Positions 23,286-33,780 of a stretch of 64,000 bases of DNA are shown here, piece after piece. Numbering within the stretch: the stretch's first letter is position 1; each line of letters starts with the position of its first letter. Source of the DNA: Pleurostoma richardsiae (Eukaryota > Ascomycota > Sordariomycetes > Calosphaeriales > Pleurostomataceae); NCBI GenBank assembly GCA_030052745.1, contig JANBVO010000017.1, positions 558,001-622,000 of the forward strand, in the 5' to 3' direction. Both the position numbers and the translations under genes were made by a program. Below the pieces are notes generated by a model. It did no database searches and was not told the origin of the DNA. It saw only the letters and a program-made list of their open reading frames with translations.

Positions 23286-25271
23286 ATGTCCTTTTTATGG
23301 TGGCTGATATGCCTTAGTTATGGGCTCGTGCCGACAACTCAAGCATCAACGAACTGTCCACTATACGGTCCCCTGTTCCCGAAGCTTGGGAGCATTCGCC
23401 AAAGTTCGGAGATCCGGGAGGCTCTGAATACCGTTGAGCAGATAGCAGTTCAATATGTTGACAACAGCACCTCGTCGGGAGCCGGAAGCTACTCCTACTC
23501 GTTTGAGATCTTCGCGGGCAGCGAGCCGGAGTCGATATGGACGCACTACTGGACTGCTAATGACCTGAGGAGCATGAATACAACGGGAGTCCGCAAAGTC
23601 GATGGAAATACGGTGTATCGTCTTGGAAGCGTCACCAAAGTCTTTACAGTTCTGACATACCTAGCTCAGGTTGGGAATCGGAGCTGGAACGACCCCGTCA
23701 CCAACTATATTCCCGAGCTAGAGAGGATGGCAGCTACTAGGACCAGCTCCATCTTCAATCCAGACTGGGATAGCATCACCATCGGATCCCTAGCCAGCCA
23801 GATGTCGGGACTGATCCGTGATTGTGAGCAAGTTTGCAGTGATATTGGAATCCACAGCGCTGATGTACACAACTTATGCAGATTCGTTACTGGGCGAACT
23901 CACCCAAGAGCTTGGAATTGAGACCCCAGTCAAGCTAGGATTCCCCCCTTTACCACTTGCGGACATTCCCCCTTGTGGAGAATACCCCGTTTGTGACAGA
24001 CAGCGTAAGGCTTCCCGTCTTCATCACCTTCGGTATTGTTAAGTCGGGTACAGAAACTTTCGCCGGCCTTGCAAGGGCACCGCCTTCGTTCTCCTCCTTC
24101 ACTACGGCGGCTTATTCGGACGTCGGCTTCCAGCTTCTTTCGTACGCACTCCAAAATATGACGGGGAAAGACTTTGGCACAATGATCAGTGAAAGTATCC
24201 TCCAGCCACTGAACCTAACGAGGACGTTCTACACGACGCCTGATGATGCGTTAGGTGTGATACCAGGGAACCGGTTCAAGACGACCTGGGCGGGAGATAT
24301 GGGAGATGCGAACCCGTATGTGATCCCGCCCCCGACTTTCAAGAATATACTAATGGTCACGATGCGTAGTACAGGAAACATGTATGCGTCGTCATCGGAT
24401 CTAGCCACGTTTGGACGCGCCATATTGAACTCGAAACTCATCCCAACAGTCATGACTAGACGATGGCTAAAGCCGCTATCGTCAACAAGCGATCCGCAGG
24501 CGATGGTAGGAAGCCCGTGGGGAGTTCGCAAGCTCAACCTCGGTAAGGCGAGCTGAAAGGCCCAGATAGTGAATGCAGCTGGGAGCTGACCGAGGGTCAA
24601 AAGGGCAAACCTACCAGTATGCCACCGAATTTAACAAAGCAGGCAGTATCGGACGTTACAGTGCTCTGTTCAGCCTGATTCCAGAGCTGGACATAGGGCT
24701 TGTGCTGTTAGCTTCCGGAAACGTCGGGGCCAACCTAGGCTTCCAGCTCGCCGACACAGTCGGTGAAGTCCTGGTTCCCGCTCTCCTAGAAGCCGCGAGA
24801 CAACAGGCTCAGGACATATATGGGGGAACATACACCTCATCAGACAGCAGCACTAACTCGTCCTTAACAATCTCGACCGATCCCGTGAAACCTGGTCTAG
24901 GGGTCACGAGATGGATCAGCAATAACACTGATATGTTGCCAGTCGCAGTGGGTATCCAGACAAACACTACTCAGGCAGACTGGGACAAGCTGTCTGCAAG
25001 CGTGAGACTATATCCCACAGGACTTGAAGACACGAAGACAGATGGGAGTAAATATCAGGCATTCAAGGCGGTGTTTGAGAATCTAGCCGCCCCAAATGTC
25101 ACCGGCAACCCGTTCACAACAGATTGTTCTACGTGGGTAGGAATCACGAGCGTGGTGTATGGATCGATGCCCCTCGATCAGTTTGTGTTTAACCTGGACC
25201 AGTCGGGCAGGGTCGTAAGCGTCGAAGCTTTGGCGCTGAGAAATACATTGAGCAAGTCCAAAGGGACATAG
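23286..25271 (+). CDS. Secreted serine beta-lactamase-like protein
   Basis: Four exons: 23286-23823, 23882-24004, 24054-24542, 24595-25271; 608 residues. A signal peptide is evident (MSFLWWLICLSYGLV..TTQA, cut near residue 20), with many N-glycosylation sites. The penicillin-binding fold is shown by SVTK (Ser115, Lys118) in YRLGSVTKVF and by the second motif at about residue 241, where YSDVG replaces the usual Tyr-x-Asn with Asp. Typical fungal features such as FAGLARAPPSF, LLSYALQNMTG and the C-terminal DUF-like extension follow. Fungal members act as esterases, amidases or lactamases outside the cell; the substrate is unknown. ATG 23286 is the first Met that leads straight into the signal peptide. 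Confidence 0.88.
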
Positions 25272-25374
25272 TGTTGTACTTTTGGATAACTATTTCATTC
25301 GATGTGCTTTTGTGATATTTAATAACTCCCGAAATGCGCGCACTGTCCGACAACTTCGCAGTCGAGACACGTCT

Positions 25375-27041
25375 CTAACTTTGAGGTTGGGTGGTTGGCT
25401 TCTGGCCAGAGACAGCGGACCTGTTCTTCACATGAGCTGCTGAATATCCCTGGCCAGTCATGGCGAGACTTACAATTCAATATACGAGTGAATCTTAGGG
25501 TCGCCCAGTTCCTTCCTTACCCCGACAAGATACAATTGCGCCTCTTCATAAGACCACTAAGTCCCAAAGTCCGGTTAGCATCACTTGCAAACCCGGAACA
25601 CCAAGATGCAAAAAGAAGCAATTGGCTCACGCCCAACATGGTTGTTAGACCTCTGATCGCGAACCCTTCGAGCCCTTGGAGCAGAAACATTCGGTTCCAG
25701 GCCCCCCAAGTCTTCAGATTCTTATCTTTAGGCCAAGTGCCAATGGGTACCTTGATGCGCTTCTCCTGGATGTTGACAAACCCTGCTTCCTCGATGGCAC
25801 CCCGTGAGAGCTCGCAAGCCCGGAAAGTGTTGCCCAGCTTCTCGCCGACTTGGTCAAACACGGAAGCCCAGCGCACCAATGCCGAGTCTGCCGAGAGTGA
25901 ATTGTCGTCGCTGCGCCCGATGCTCGACAGCTCAACCTGCTCGACCCACCCACCAGGTTTGAGGTGCCTATAGCACAATGAGATCGTCAGCAACGAACGG
26001 ACTGGCATGAGAGAGCCGGGGGTGTGCCGGGGCCTTTACTCCAAGACCTTCTTATGGAATGCAACCCAGTCGGGCACACAACCCGTCATGGCACGAATGT
26101 GGATAAAATCAAAGGTTTCTTTTGGGTACGTCCAGTCCTTGTTGATATTGTCAATCTCGAACTTGCAGTTGGGTGGCACGTAAGAAGGCTGAATCGGTGA
26201 CAGGTCAACTCCGATAACCTCTGCCGACGGGTGCAGATCTGCGAAATCACTGAACAATCAACATAGATTCTTCTGATATTGGCTTTCCGTGCTTTCTTAG
26301 CTTACATCGCCCATATGCCAGTGCCACATCCGACATCGAGCACTTTCTGCAGCAGAAAGCAGGTGGAAGTGAGTAGAGCGAGCGATCGATTTGGAAATAA
26401 ACCACTGACAGACATACCTGGGGATCTTCGGGAATAGGAGCCAAGGTCAGCTTGCCGTCGAGGATAATTCTATACATTTCATGGCTGAAGAAATATGTCA
26501 ATTGTTTGCCTTAAGAGTACTGTCGACAGACCTACACAAGGTCCTCGGCGTCTTGCTGCCTCTCATCGTTCGCGCTCCTAGAAGTGGCGACATTTTTAGT
26601 TCGAGCAAGTATCGTTGATTGTGCCTTTTACGACCCAGACTAACCAGTATGCGCCGTCATCTAGGGCATGGTATCTGCGCCCATGTTCCCACTTGTATTG
26701 AAGGATAGACGACCTTAGGGAGCTCGTATCTGTGATCGCATTTCTGCAATGGCGTCAACATCCCGCCGCGAGAATACAGATAGATAATAACTACCCTCCG
26801 CTGTGGTGCAACTTACGAGGCGGCATACGCAGAATCAGTGTCATTATCCTACAGAGATTTTGATATGAGCAAAGGAGGTAGTACCGACGCTCACAGAGAG
26901 GTGCCCTACCACTTCGATCACGCCGGCCTCCACCTCATCGCGCGGTGGTGAAGAGCCTGGATCCTTTGGAGAAGACCCTTGAGTTTTGGGAGAAGATGCT
27001 TGAGCCTTCGGCGAGGAGCCTTGCGCCTTTGGAGACGACAT
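25375..27041 (-). CDS. TAM-type SAM methyltransferase (LaeA-like family)
   Basis: Ten exons in coding order: 27041-26895, 26848-26817, 26743-26645, 26577-26536, 26484-26418, 26346-26306, 26249-26040, 25967-25631, 25556-25474, 25420-25375; 367 residues with all phases consistent. Motif [14 protein letters not shown] (residues 131-143) binds S-adenosylmethionine; [20 protein letters not shown] and [11 protein letters not shown] are the following class-I motifs. The upstream segment YRTLHGRRYH-type is present as [34 protein letters not shown], which is standard for the fungal TAM family. Unusual is the N-terminus: four to five copies of a seven-residue unit SSPKAQG at residues 2-33. The family includes LaeA and many uncharacterised paralogues; this one lacks any proof of a regulatory role. 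Confidence 0.92.
26940..27038 (-). repeat. In-frame 21-base repeat encoding SSPK(A/T/D)(Q/P)(G/A)
   Basis: The first exon of the methyltransferase encodes [28 protein letters not shown] and a partial SSPPRD in tandem. Unit length is seven codons. The units carry SPK, a minimal proline-directed kinase site that is also a DNA-minor-groove-binding motif in some histone tails. Confidence 0.8.
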
Positions 27042-29328
27042 TTTGGGCCTCTAGAGATCTGAGGCGCTGTTAGATGAGCCGTCGAGAGACGGGAAGCCAG
27101 CGAGAAAAGACCCTTGCAGCAATAGAGACGTTATACGAAAGACTAGATCACCCGATAACCCCCTAGTATCTCGATAGCAGAATGTACAGCAGCTTCGCGT
27201 ACATCATGTACTCCGTACATGTACTACACATCGGGACGCGTGGGGTCGGAAGAGGATGTCTCGTCGCCGCCTCATAGGCGGGACCATTCAGCGACGGTGC
27301 ATCGGAAGTGGGCACGGCGCCCCGTCCCGGTTTCCGCGACCTGCTCCTCCCATGTTCATCAGCAAAAATCATGGTTCTATTTGCGGATGCAAACTGACAG
27401 GTCATACACGTGTACAGGATCATAGAGGACATTCGGAAAAGGAAGGTGGCTGCTTCAGCATGCCAACTGTAGAAACGAAGGTGATGTGATCATCTAGCTT
27501 CGCGGTCACCATTAAATAAAGACCTGACACTAGCAGAAGTTACACACTCCACGAAAAGTACTACATTTGATAAGAAGTCATTCAGTTTTGCTTCTGTTGT
27601 GTTACCGTAGGTCCTTACATGGGTAGCGGGCGCTAAAGCAGGACGGCCCGAGGCAAAGAGGGCGCAACGAAGGATCTAGGAGCGGTGTAACGGCTGCCGC
27701 CTCGCGTCCCGACTTGAAAAGCAGCCTCAGCTGTCAACCTTTCATCCTCACTCTTCCCCTAATTTTGAAACGACAGATGAATTTAACCTCAAGACGGGCT
27801 ATGGAACTGCTGAGACCTTGACCATACCGTATAGGTCCACGTATAGCAACCTCTTGTGTCCACTCGGACTTCTGTGAGAAGGAGCTTTACCTAGCGTTGG
27901 GATGTTTGGCTTCCGAAAATTTCACATCAGAGAAGATTGTACTGTAGTTACCTACACGGGTCACCTAGATACGTGAGTGATCAGCTCCCTCACGCTGAGC
28001 TGCCCAACACTATGGTTTAGCTTCTAGAGATTCCGTGAAGGTGGCATTCCAGAGCTATGAGTCGAATTTGCATCCCCCTCCCCCAGGTGGTTGTGGATAC
28101 GTTCATTCTATCGTGACATCTTTACACCGCTCAACAAGTAGCAGCAACGCGGGGCGTTGCAAGTACGTTAGAGCCGCCTTCGCCTCCGTCTCTGTACTCC
28201 GTAGCATACCGAGGACTTTGCCTTGTCCCGTCACGCCAGAAAGAAGGCGTGGCCTTGTGCCAGCGAAAGGTGAGGAGAGTCTATAGCCAGCACAATCACC
28301 CCTTGCGATATGATGTTAGAGATGTTAAGATTTTGAGAGCAGGCCAGAGGGTCTGATAAAGTCCACGAGTCATTGCACACCATAGGGATCCAGAGCAAGA
28401 GTTTGTAGCAGACAGGATGCTATCGTTCACCTCAGATCTTTCACCGTGAAGCTACCGCATAAACCCTGCAGCTCCTTTCTGTTATCTCTACCCTTCTTCC
28501 AACAATGAGGATAACCATAGAGAGGCGAGATGCGAGACAGCTGTAGTTTGAGACACACTTAAGCAAAGCAAAGGAAGGACAACTTCTGACTCCTTTGCAC
28601 TCTGGTGGCCGGGCTAACATTAAGAAAGATAACTTTGGAGAAGCTTGAGCTGAGAAAGCGGCTCAGAGCATAACGTGGCACTCTAATAATACGGAACTTG
28701 TTGTACCTGTGACTCTGTGAGAGTCCTGTAGCAGAGGTTCCACAGAGTCTCGGTAAAGGCAAGCCCTTGAGGTCAAACACACACTCACTCATGCCTTTAT
28801 TGCCTTCACGGGCTCTCATCGCCTCTCTCTATGTATACATCTTTTAGGGACGCCGCACCGTAGACGTGCAATCAGCCCAGTTTGGTGCCGGAATATACTG
28901 ACACATATGGAGACCAAGGCGATTCACCGATGAAGGGCAAAATAACCACATATTTGCGGTCGATAATAGCAGTCACCACCGGAGAATTTCTTCTTAAGCG
29001 CGGTATAAACTAACCAGTGAGAAGTCAAGATCTGCCGGGAAAGCTGACGATACCGCGATGCTCCTTCAAGCCCGATTCTGGAATCTGAAACCCAGGCTCG
29101 AAATGTTTACCTCTCGACATCACTCGGTCGGCCTTATCGCTTGCTTCAAGAAACTAACCGGCGGCGGCCCCTCTCTGGACTTCCCCTCCCATCGGCATAT
29201 TTCGCGGGCCCCCGATCGGCTAGCGTTATCTCACTCCACCATTGCGGCCCGTCCGACATCGTCTCCTCCGTATATTGTCTACTGTGTACTCGTTTTGCAG
29301 ATTCTTGCATACCGTCAAAATCCCGAAA
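27042..29328. promoter_or_regulatory. Long intergenic region between divergent genes
   Basis: About 2.3 kb between the methyltransferase and MetX-like start codons. It must contain both promoters. All frames are short; none shows a domain. Motifs of the ACCTAG type occur near 27950-27975 (GTTACCTACACGG, TCACCTAGATACG). Nothing else recognised. Confidence 0.45.
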
Positions 29329-30348
29329 ATGGACAGCAAGACGAGATATTTCACGGCTGATACGCCAGACCTTGACGCGGCGAGCCCCGACAACAACACG
29401 TCTCTCACCCTGGCCTACCGCACTTATGGCTCCCCCGACAGGCCCGCCGTGCTCATACCGAGCTGCTACGGGGGCAAGCTGGACACGACGCTGACGTTTC
29501 TGTACAAGTCGGAGGAAGGGACTCCCCCGGTGCTGCTCGACTACTATGTGGCCGTCTGCGGCCTGCTCGGCGGCAGTGAATCCTCGTCGCCGTCCACGGC
29601 GCATCCCGCGCACCGTGGCAAAAACTTCCTCAAGGCATCCTACGAGGACAATATCCGCCTGCAGTATGATCTGTGCCGCGCCCTGGGGATCAAGCGCCTC
29701 GCAGCATACATTGGCTTTTCTATGGGCGGCCAGCAGGCCTACCACATGGCCATGCTCTATCCCGCGTTCGTGGAGCGCATTGTCGTGCTAGCGGGCTCGG
29801 CGCGCACCAGCAGGCACAATTGGTCCTTCCTCGAGGGGCCTAAGGCGGCGCTGGTCAACAGCGTCGACTGGCATGGCGGGGACTACACCGAGCCTGTTGT
29901 GCGCGGCACGCGCGCCTTCGCGCGGGTGTACTCGACCTGGGCGCTCAGCCAGGCGTGGTTCAGGCACAAGTGCTGGGAGACGCTTGGCTTCTCAACCCTG
30001 GAGGAGTACCTGACCAAGAACTGGGAGGACCGTCTAGGAGCGTGGGATGCACACGATCTGCTGTGTATGGTGCAGACCTGGCAGCGAGGGGACATTTCTC
30101 TCTTTGGACCGGAAAAGGGGGATCTTCCGAAGGCGCTGGCGAGCATTAAGGCGAAAGCATTGATAATGCCAAGCCGAACAGACATGTACTTTCCACCAGA
30201 GGATAGCGAGGAGGAAGTGAAGCATCTGCGGTTCGGCCAGCTCCGTGTCATCGAGAGTGTATGGGGCCATCTGGCCGGAGGTGGTGGCGGAGCTAGGGAG
30301 GACAATGAGTTCATCAAAGCTGAAGTCAAGAGTTTCCTTTCCACGTAG
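29329..30348 (+). CDS. MetX-like alpha/beta hydrolase
   Basis: Intronless, 339 residues. The sequence follows the homoserine O-acetyltransferase (MetX)-like branch of alpha/beta hydrolases: LTLAYRTYGSPDRPAVLIPSCYGG at the start, nucleophile elbow GFSMGGQQAYHMA with Ser131, acid Asp285 in MPSRTDMYFPP, and His314 in VWGHLAGGG. These form the catalytic triad by family rule. No signal peptide. True MetX keeps a longer lid and the fixed HALTG near its N-terminus, which is not seen here, so acyl transfer to homoserine is doubtful; a hydrolase or a different acyltransferase is as likely. The frame is open upstream to 29242, but ATG 29329 fits the family start. Confidence 0.88.
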   Translation: MDSKTRYFTADTPDLDAASPDNNTSLTLAYRTYGSPDRPAVLIPSCYGGKLDTTLTFLYKSEEGTPPVLLDYYVAVCGLLGGSESSSPSTAHPAHRGKNFLKASYEDNIRLQYDLCRALGIKRLAAYIGFSMGGQQAYHMAMLYPAFVERIVVLAGSARTSRHNWSFLEGPKAALVNSVDWHGGDYTEPVVRGTRAFARVYSTWALSQAWFRHKCWETLGFSTLEEYLTKNWEDRLGAWDAHDLLCMVQTWQRGDISLFGPEKGDLPKALASIKAKALIMPSRTDMYFPPEDSEEEVKHLRFGQLRVIESVWGHLAGGGGGAREDNEFIKAEVKSFLST

Positions 30349-30632
30349 ATACAGATAGCTTGAGGGGAATAATGACAGATGGTGCGGCATTGCGGCGGCG
30401 CATAGAGGCAACGGGTCCTGATGTTAAAGTCAACGTCTGGGGTGAGCTATTGAACACATATGCGCCAATTGGACACATGTCTTTCCTGCCCCGAGGATAT
30501 CTGGCTCCTAGGATGATAGCAGGACCACCGTAGCCGGCAATGGGCGTCTCAATATTGCCTCGGACGCATCTTACGTGCCGTTCTAGGGCTTGACGGACCA
30601 AACGTCCGAACGTATTGCGGCTGCGTCCGTCG

Positions 30633-31460
30633 TCACAACATCAATGCTGCTGATGTGGCTGCAGTGACAAGTAGCAAAGAATCCCATACATGGAGACGGA
30701 TGGCGCCACTAGTGGCCGGGCTCGAACTGTCCGAAGCGCTTGACGCCAAGGATGATGTACCGGCTGAGGAAGAAGCGCCGGTCGGTGATGAAGTGCCGGT
30801 GGCGGACAAAGTCGTGGACGGCACTGTCGAGGGAGATGATCCAGACGCAGCTGGCGTAGTAGCCGGCGGCGCGGACGTAGTCACCGAGACAATTGACGTT
30901 GTGGACGCCACAGGCGTAGTCGCGTGCGCGAGCTTTTCAAGGCCCGCTGTCACGGTCAGGGGCATGAAGTCAGACTCATATTCTGTGCCATTGACGTTCC
31001 ACGGAAAATGGCCGGTCTCAAGCGCGTTGATCCCGTCAAGGAAGAAGTCACACGTTGCCATAGAAGGGCCCAGTTTCTGACAGTCGAACGAGCGGGTGCT
31101 GAGAAGTCTGTAAGCCGTCTCGAAATGAGCGGAGCGAAGAGAGATGATTTGCACGTACAAAACTCCTACATAGCCCTCCCAGACATTGAAGGTCGAGGGC
31201 CCAGCGGTCACTGTCACGGAGGAGTAGTCGCCGCAGTAGACATCCGGGGTCCAGGAGCCCTGGGCACACTCAATCGCGTACACAGTTGTGGCCGAGTCCG
31301 CAGCGACGACGGAGGCGTAAATGTCGTCGTCGTACCACCACTCTGGCGTGAAGATGGTGATGGTGCTGGTAGACTGGGCCAGTGCAGGCGAGGGCCACCA
31401 TAAGGAGGCGATGGCGCCGAGGAGAGGGATCCCGCAAAGCATGTTGCGACGGTATCTCAC
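30633..31460 (-). CDS. Secreted Ser/Thr-rich GPI-anchored-type protein
   Basis: The first 29 residues form a signal peptide (MLCGIPLLGAIASLWWPSPALAQ from the second Met). A folded part with four or more Cys (YAIECAQG, DVYCGDY, SFDCQKL, MATCDFF) is followed by a long Ser/Thr/Ala-rich stalk and a hydrophobic tail SLLLVTAATSAALML after SGAIR, the layout of a GPI signal. I favour an intron at 31099-31158 (donor GTACGT, acceptor TTCTCAG), giving 255 residues with EGYVGVFTRSFDCQKL. The intron has 60 bases and no stop in frame, so the unspliced frame of 275 residues is also open. The protein would sit on the cell wall or plasma membrane; its function is unknown. Confidence 0.75.
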   Translation of the reverse strand: MRYRRNMLCGIPLLGAIASLWWPSPALAQSTSTITIFTPEWWYDDDIYASVVAADSATTVYAIECAQGSWTPDVYCGDYSSVTVTAGPSTFNVWEGYVGVLYVQIISLRSAHFETAYRLLSTRSFDCQKLGPSMATCDFFLDGINALETGHFPWNVNGTEYESDFMPLTVTAGLEKLAHATTPVASTTSIVSVTTSAPPATTPAASGSSPSTVPSTTLSATGTSSPTGASSSAGTSSLASSASDSSSPATSGAIRLHVWDSLLLVTAATSAALML

Positions 31461-31901
31461 ACGCTCAGCCGCCAGAGATAGATAGGAAGGAAGAGCATCG
31501 TAAGTCCTCTACATGGAGGGGAATCTATTTCTTTATCGTGGGCATTCTCATCGTGAGAGTACCCGCTTCCTCATTTCGTCTCTGTCAACTAGCAACCAAC
31601 ATCAGTTACTTGTGGTTAGGACCGTCTTAGCGGCGCACCGAGCGAGCAGTTTTAAGCTTAATTAAAACCCTTTGAGTAAAGAAACCGCGGCTGCTCCGGA
31701 AGCAATTTCCGAGCCCAGTGGAGTCTGGGCCGTTGGCCAGGGGCTGGACGGACAGGTGGACGCGAGATGACACGATCTACTCACTGTGATAACCAAATCT
31801 GGCATTGACTCTGTATTAAATAACTAGATGAAGACGTCCAGGCTCCCTCCCCGCACATCCGTAGTTGAAATCGCATCCCACCGACACCAGAAAAAGCGCT
31901 G
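31461..31901. other. Intergenic region between two minus-strand genes
   Basis: Holds the promoter of the GPI-type protein and the 3' end of the amidohydrolase transcript. No recognisable elements. Confidence 0.4.
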
Positions 31902-33067
31902 CTAAGACTGGAGGGGAAGCTTGAACAACCTTATCGCATTGCTTCGGGCTACTGCCTCTTTCTGTTCCTCGGGGAGGTCGACCCCCTTCCACCAGTCTTG
32001 CGCCTCTTTGATCGAGTCATAGGGATAATCTGCGAACGGGTACCCGTTTTGGTAAGCATGGAATAAAGGCGAAGCACCTCCCGGCAGAATAAGAAGGCGA
32101 CCTACCGATGGAGAACAAACACCTATCCGCCCCGATCTCGTCAATGCAGAACTTCAGCCCCTGCGTCGAGAAGTCACCCGACGTCGTGATGGAGATGTTA
32201 TGCTTGAAGTAGTAGCTGTAGTCCTCCCTGGACGGCCTTGTTGCTTTCTTCACAGGCTTGTTGTACCAGTGGTCGGCTCGCCAGAGGTTGAAGGGGATCC
32301 TGCTCGGCCAAGACATCAGCACCAAGCCTTCTTCCCTTACCGGCGCATGATCGTTCTTACCCTTCTCCGAGGTGACCGGCGACAACCTGCACGCCAGGGA
32401 ACCTGTCGAATATGCCACTGGAACAGAGGGCGTAGATGTGGAGGCTCAAGTCCAGGTGAAACTGCACGGCAGCACCGAGGAGGTGCATGCGCGGGCCGTA
32501 CCTGTCCGCTCCCAGGTCCTTGCCGGCGGGATACCGAGGATGCATGTACACCGGCACGCCTAACTCCTCGACCGTCTTCCAGAAGACATCGTACTCTGGC
32601 GCGTCGTAGTATCTTTTACCGGCGCCGTCTGCGCCCACGGTCTGGAAGTCATTCAGCATGGCGCCGAACATGCCCAGCTTCTCGACGCACCGGCGCAGCT
32701 CCTGCGCGGCCTCGGCAGCGTCGTGCATCGACAAGGCGGCGAACGCGCCGAACCGCGTAGGGTTCCGCGCCACCTCCGCGGCAAGCCAGTCATTAGCTCT
32801 CGCGGCGATGGCGCGGGCGCGGCCCGGATCGCGCTCGCCCTGAGGACCAGGTGAGGTCAGGGAGAGGAGCATGTACTCGACGCCCTCGGCGTCCATCTCC
32901 TGCAGCCGCTGCCCATGAACGTCGAGCAGTCTCGGGGTGAGACCGTGGTTCTTGAGCTGTTTCGCATCCTGGCCCGGCGCGTACAGGTGGGCGGTCTCGG
33001 CCATCCAGTCGATGCCCTCGGGGTCGAGGACGGCCTCTTCGATCGCGATCGTTCCCTTGGGCGCCAT
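31902..33067 (-). CDS. Amidohydrolase-2 family decarboxylase (dihydroxybenzoate/resorcylate type)
   Basis: Three exons in coding order: 33067-32361, 32299-32106, 32029-31902; 342 residues. The metal-dependent TIM-barrel decarboxylases of hydroxybenzoates share an N-terminal IALEE strand, a His in MHPR, GHxGE and a late Asp. Here they appear as IAIEEA (Glu10), YMHPRYP (His176), AGHLGEGIPFNLWRADHW (His232) and FSIDYPYDS (Asp301). Ala follows EE where gamma-resorcylate decarboxylase has His, as in 2,3-dihydroxybenzoate decarboxylase. It probably removes CO2 from a hydroxylated benzoate in the cytosol using a divalent metal; the substrate is inferred from family. A stop in the unspliced frame after GHLGEG is removed by the 61-base first intron. 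Divergent from the aldehyde dehydrogenase at 33781. Confidence 0.9.
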
Positions 33068-33780
33068 CCTTACCCTCTGGCGGTGCCTTGTTTCAGCCCG
33101 GTCGCACGGCTCTGGCACACCCCGGGCAGAAACATCACGTCCCGGCTGCACACCACCATATTACATACGTCGTCCTCGCGAAGCCAAGTACGCCGGGTCG
33201 CCGACCTCCGGGGCGGAGATTGTCGGCGGCTGACACTTCTGGAACCCGGGATCCGACGGTTTGGGGTAGCTTGCCGTTCCCTCGCAGCAGCGGCGATGCT
33301 ATTTTCCCCTCATCCCGCCTGAGGCCCGTCTCACAGCAAGTCCTCGTGCAACTGCCGACCTCTACCCCAGACAGCTGGGGCGTGGCGCTGTTGCGGGGTT
33401 ACGCTTCCCCATCCCGCATCCCTCGTGGCTTTCTTCTGGCTGCCATGCTCGTGCGGGACGGGCTCGAGGGGCCCTGGCTGGACCATCCGGAAAGCAAATC
33501 TGTCGTACCGATGGGGCGGCAATTAGGTTGCACTATGAGCGCCTAGATCGTTGTTGCTATGGGGCAGAGTTCGCTTCCAACAGCGTGAAACCAGCATAAG
33601 ATCTGGGGCAAGGCCCACTGTCTGGATGTCTGCGAAGTGTACCTGCAGAAAAGACTACTGCTCAAGCTCAAAGTCGTGACTCAGGGATACGGGGTTGAGC
33701 GTGATCCAAGAAGCATTACACTGGCACATTCAAGGCTTGAGCAGATCTACAGCCACTTAGACCCTCAGCAGCGGGAGAAG
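33068..33780. promoter_or_regulatory. Shared upstream region of decarboxylase and aldehyde dehydrogenase
   Basis: The 713 bases between the two start codons probably act as a two-way promoter. Both strands hold GC-rich frames without domains. No clear binding palindrome was found by eye. Confidence 0.5.

Noticed and set aside
31902-33067. Apparent frameshift or stop in the amidohydrolase after GHLGEG
   Set aside because: A 61-base intron (32300-32360) with donor GTAAGA and acceptor GAGCAG removes the stop and restores GHLGEGIPFNLWR, so the gene is intact.
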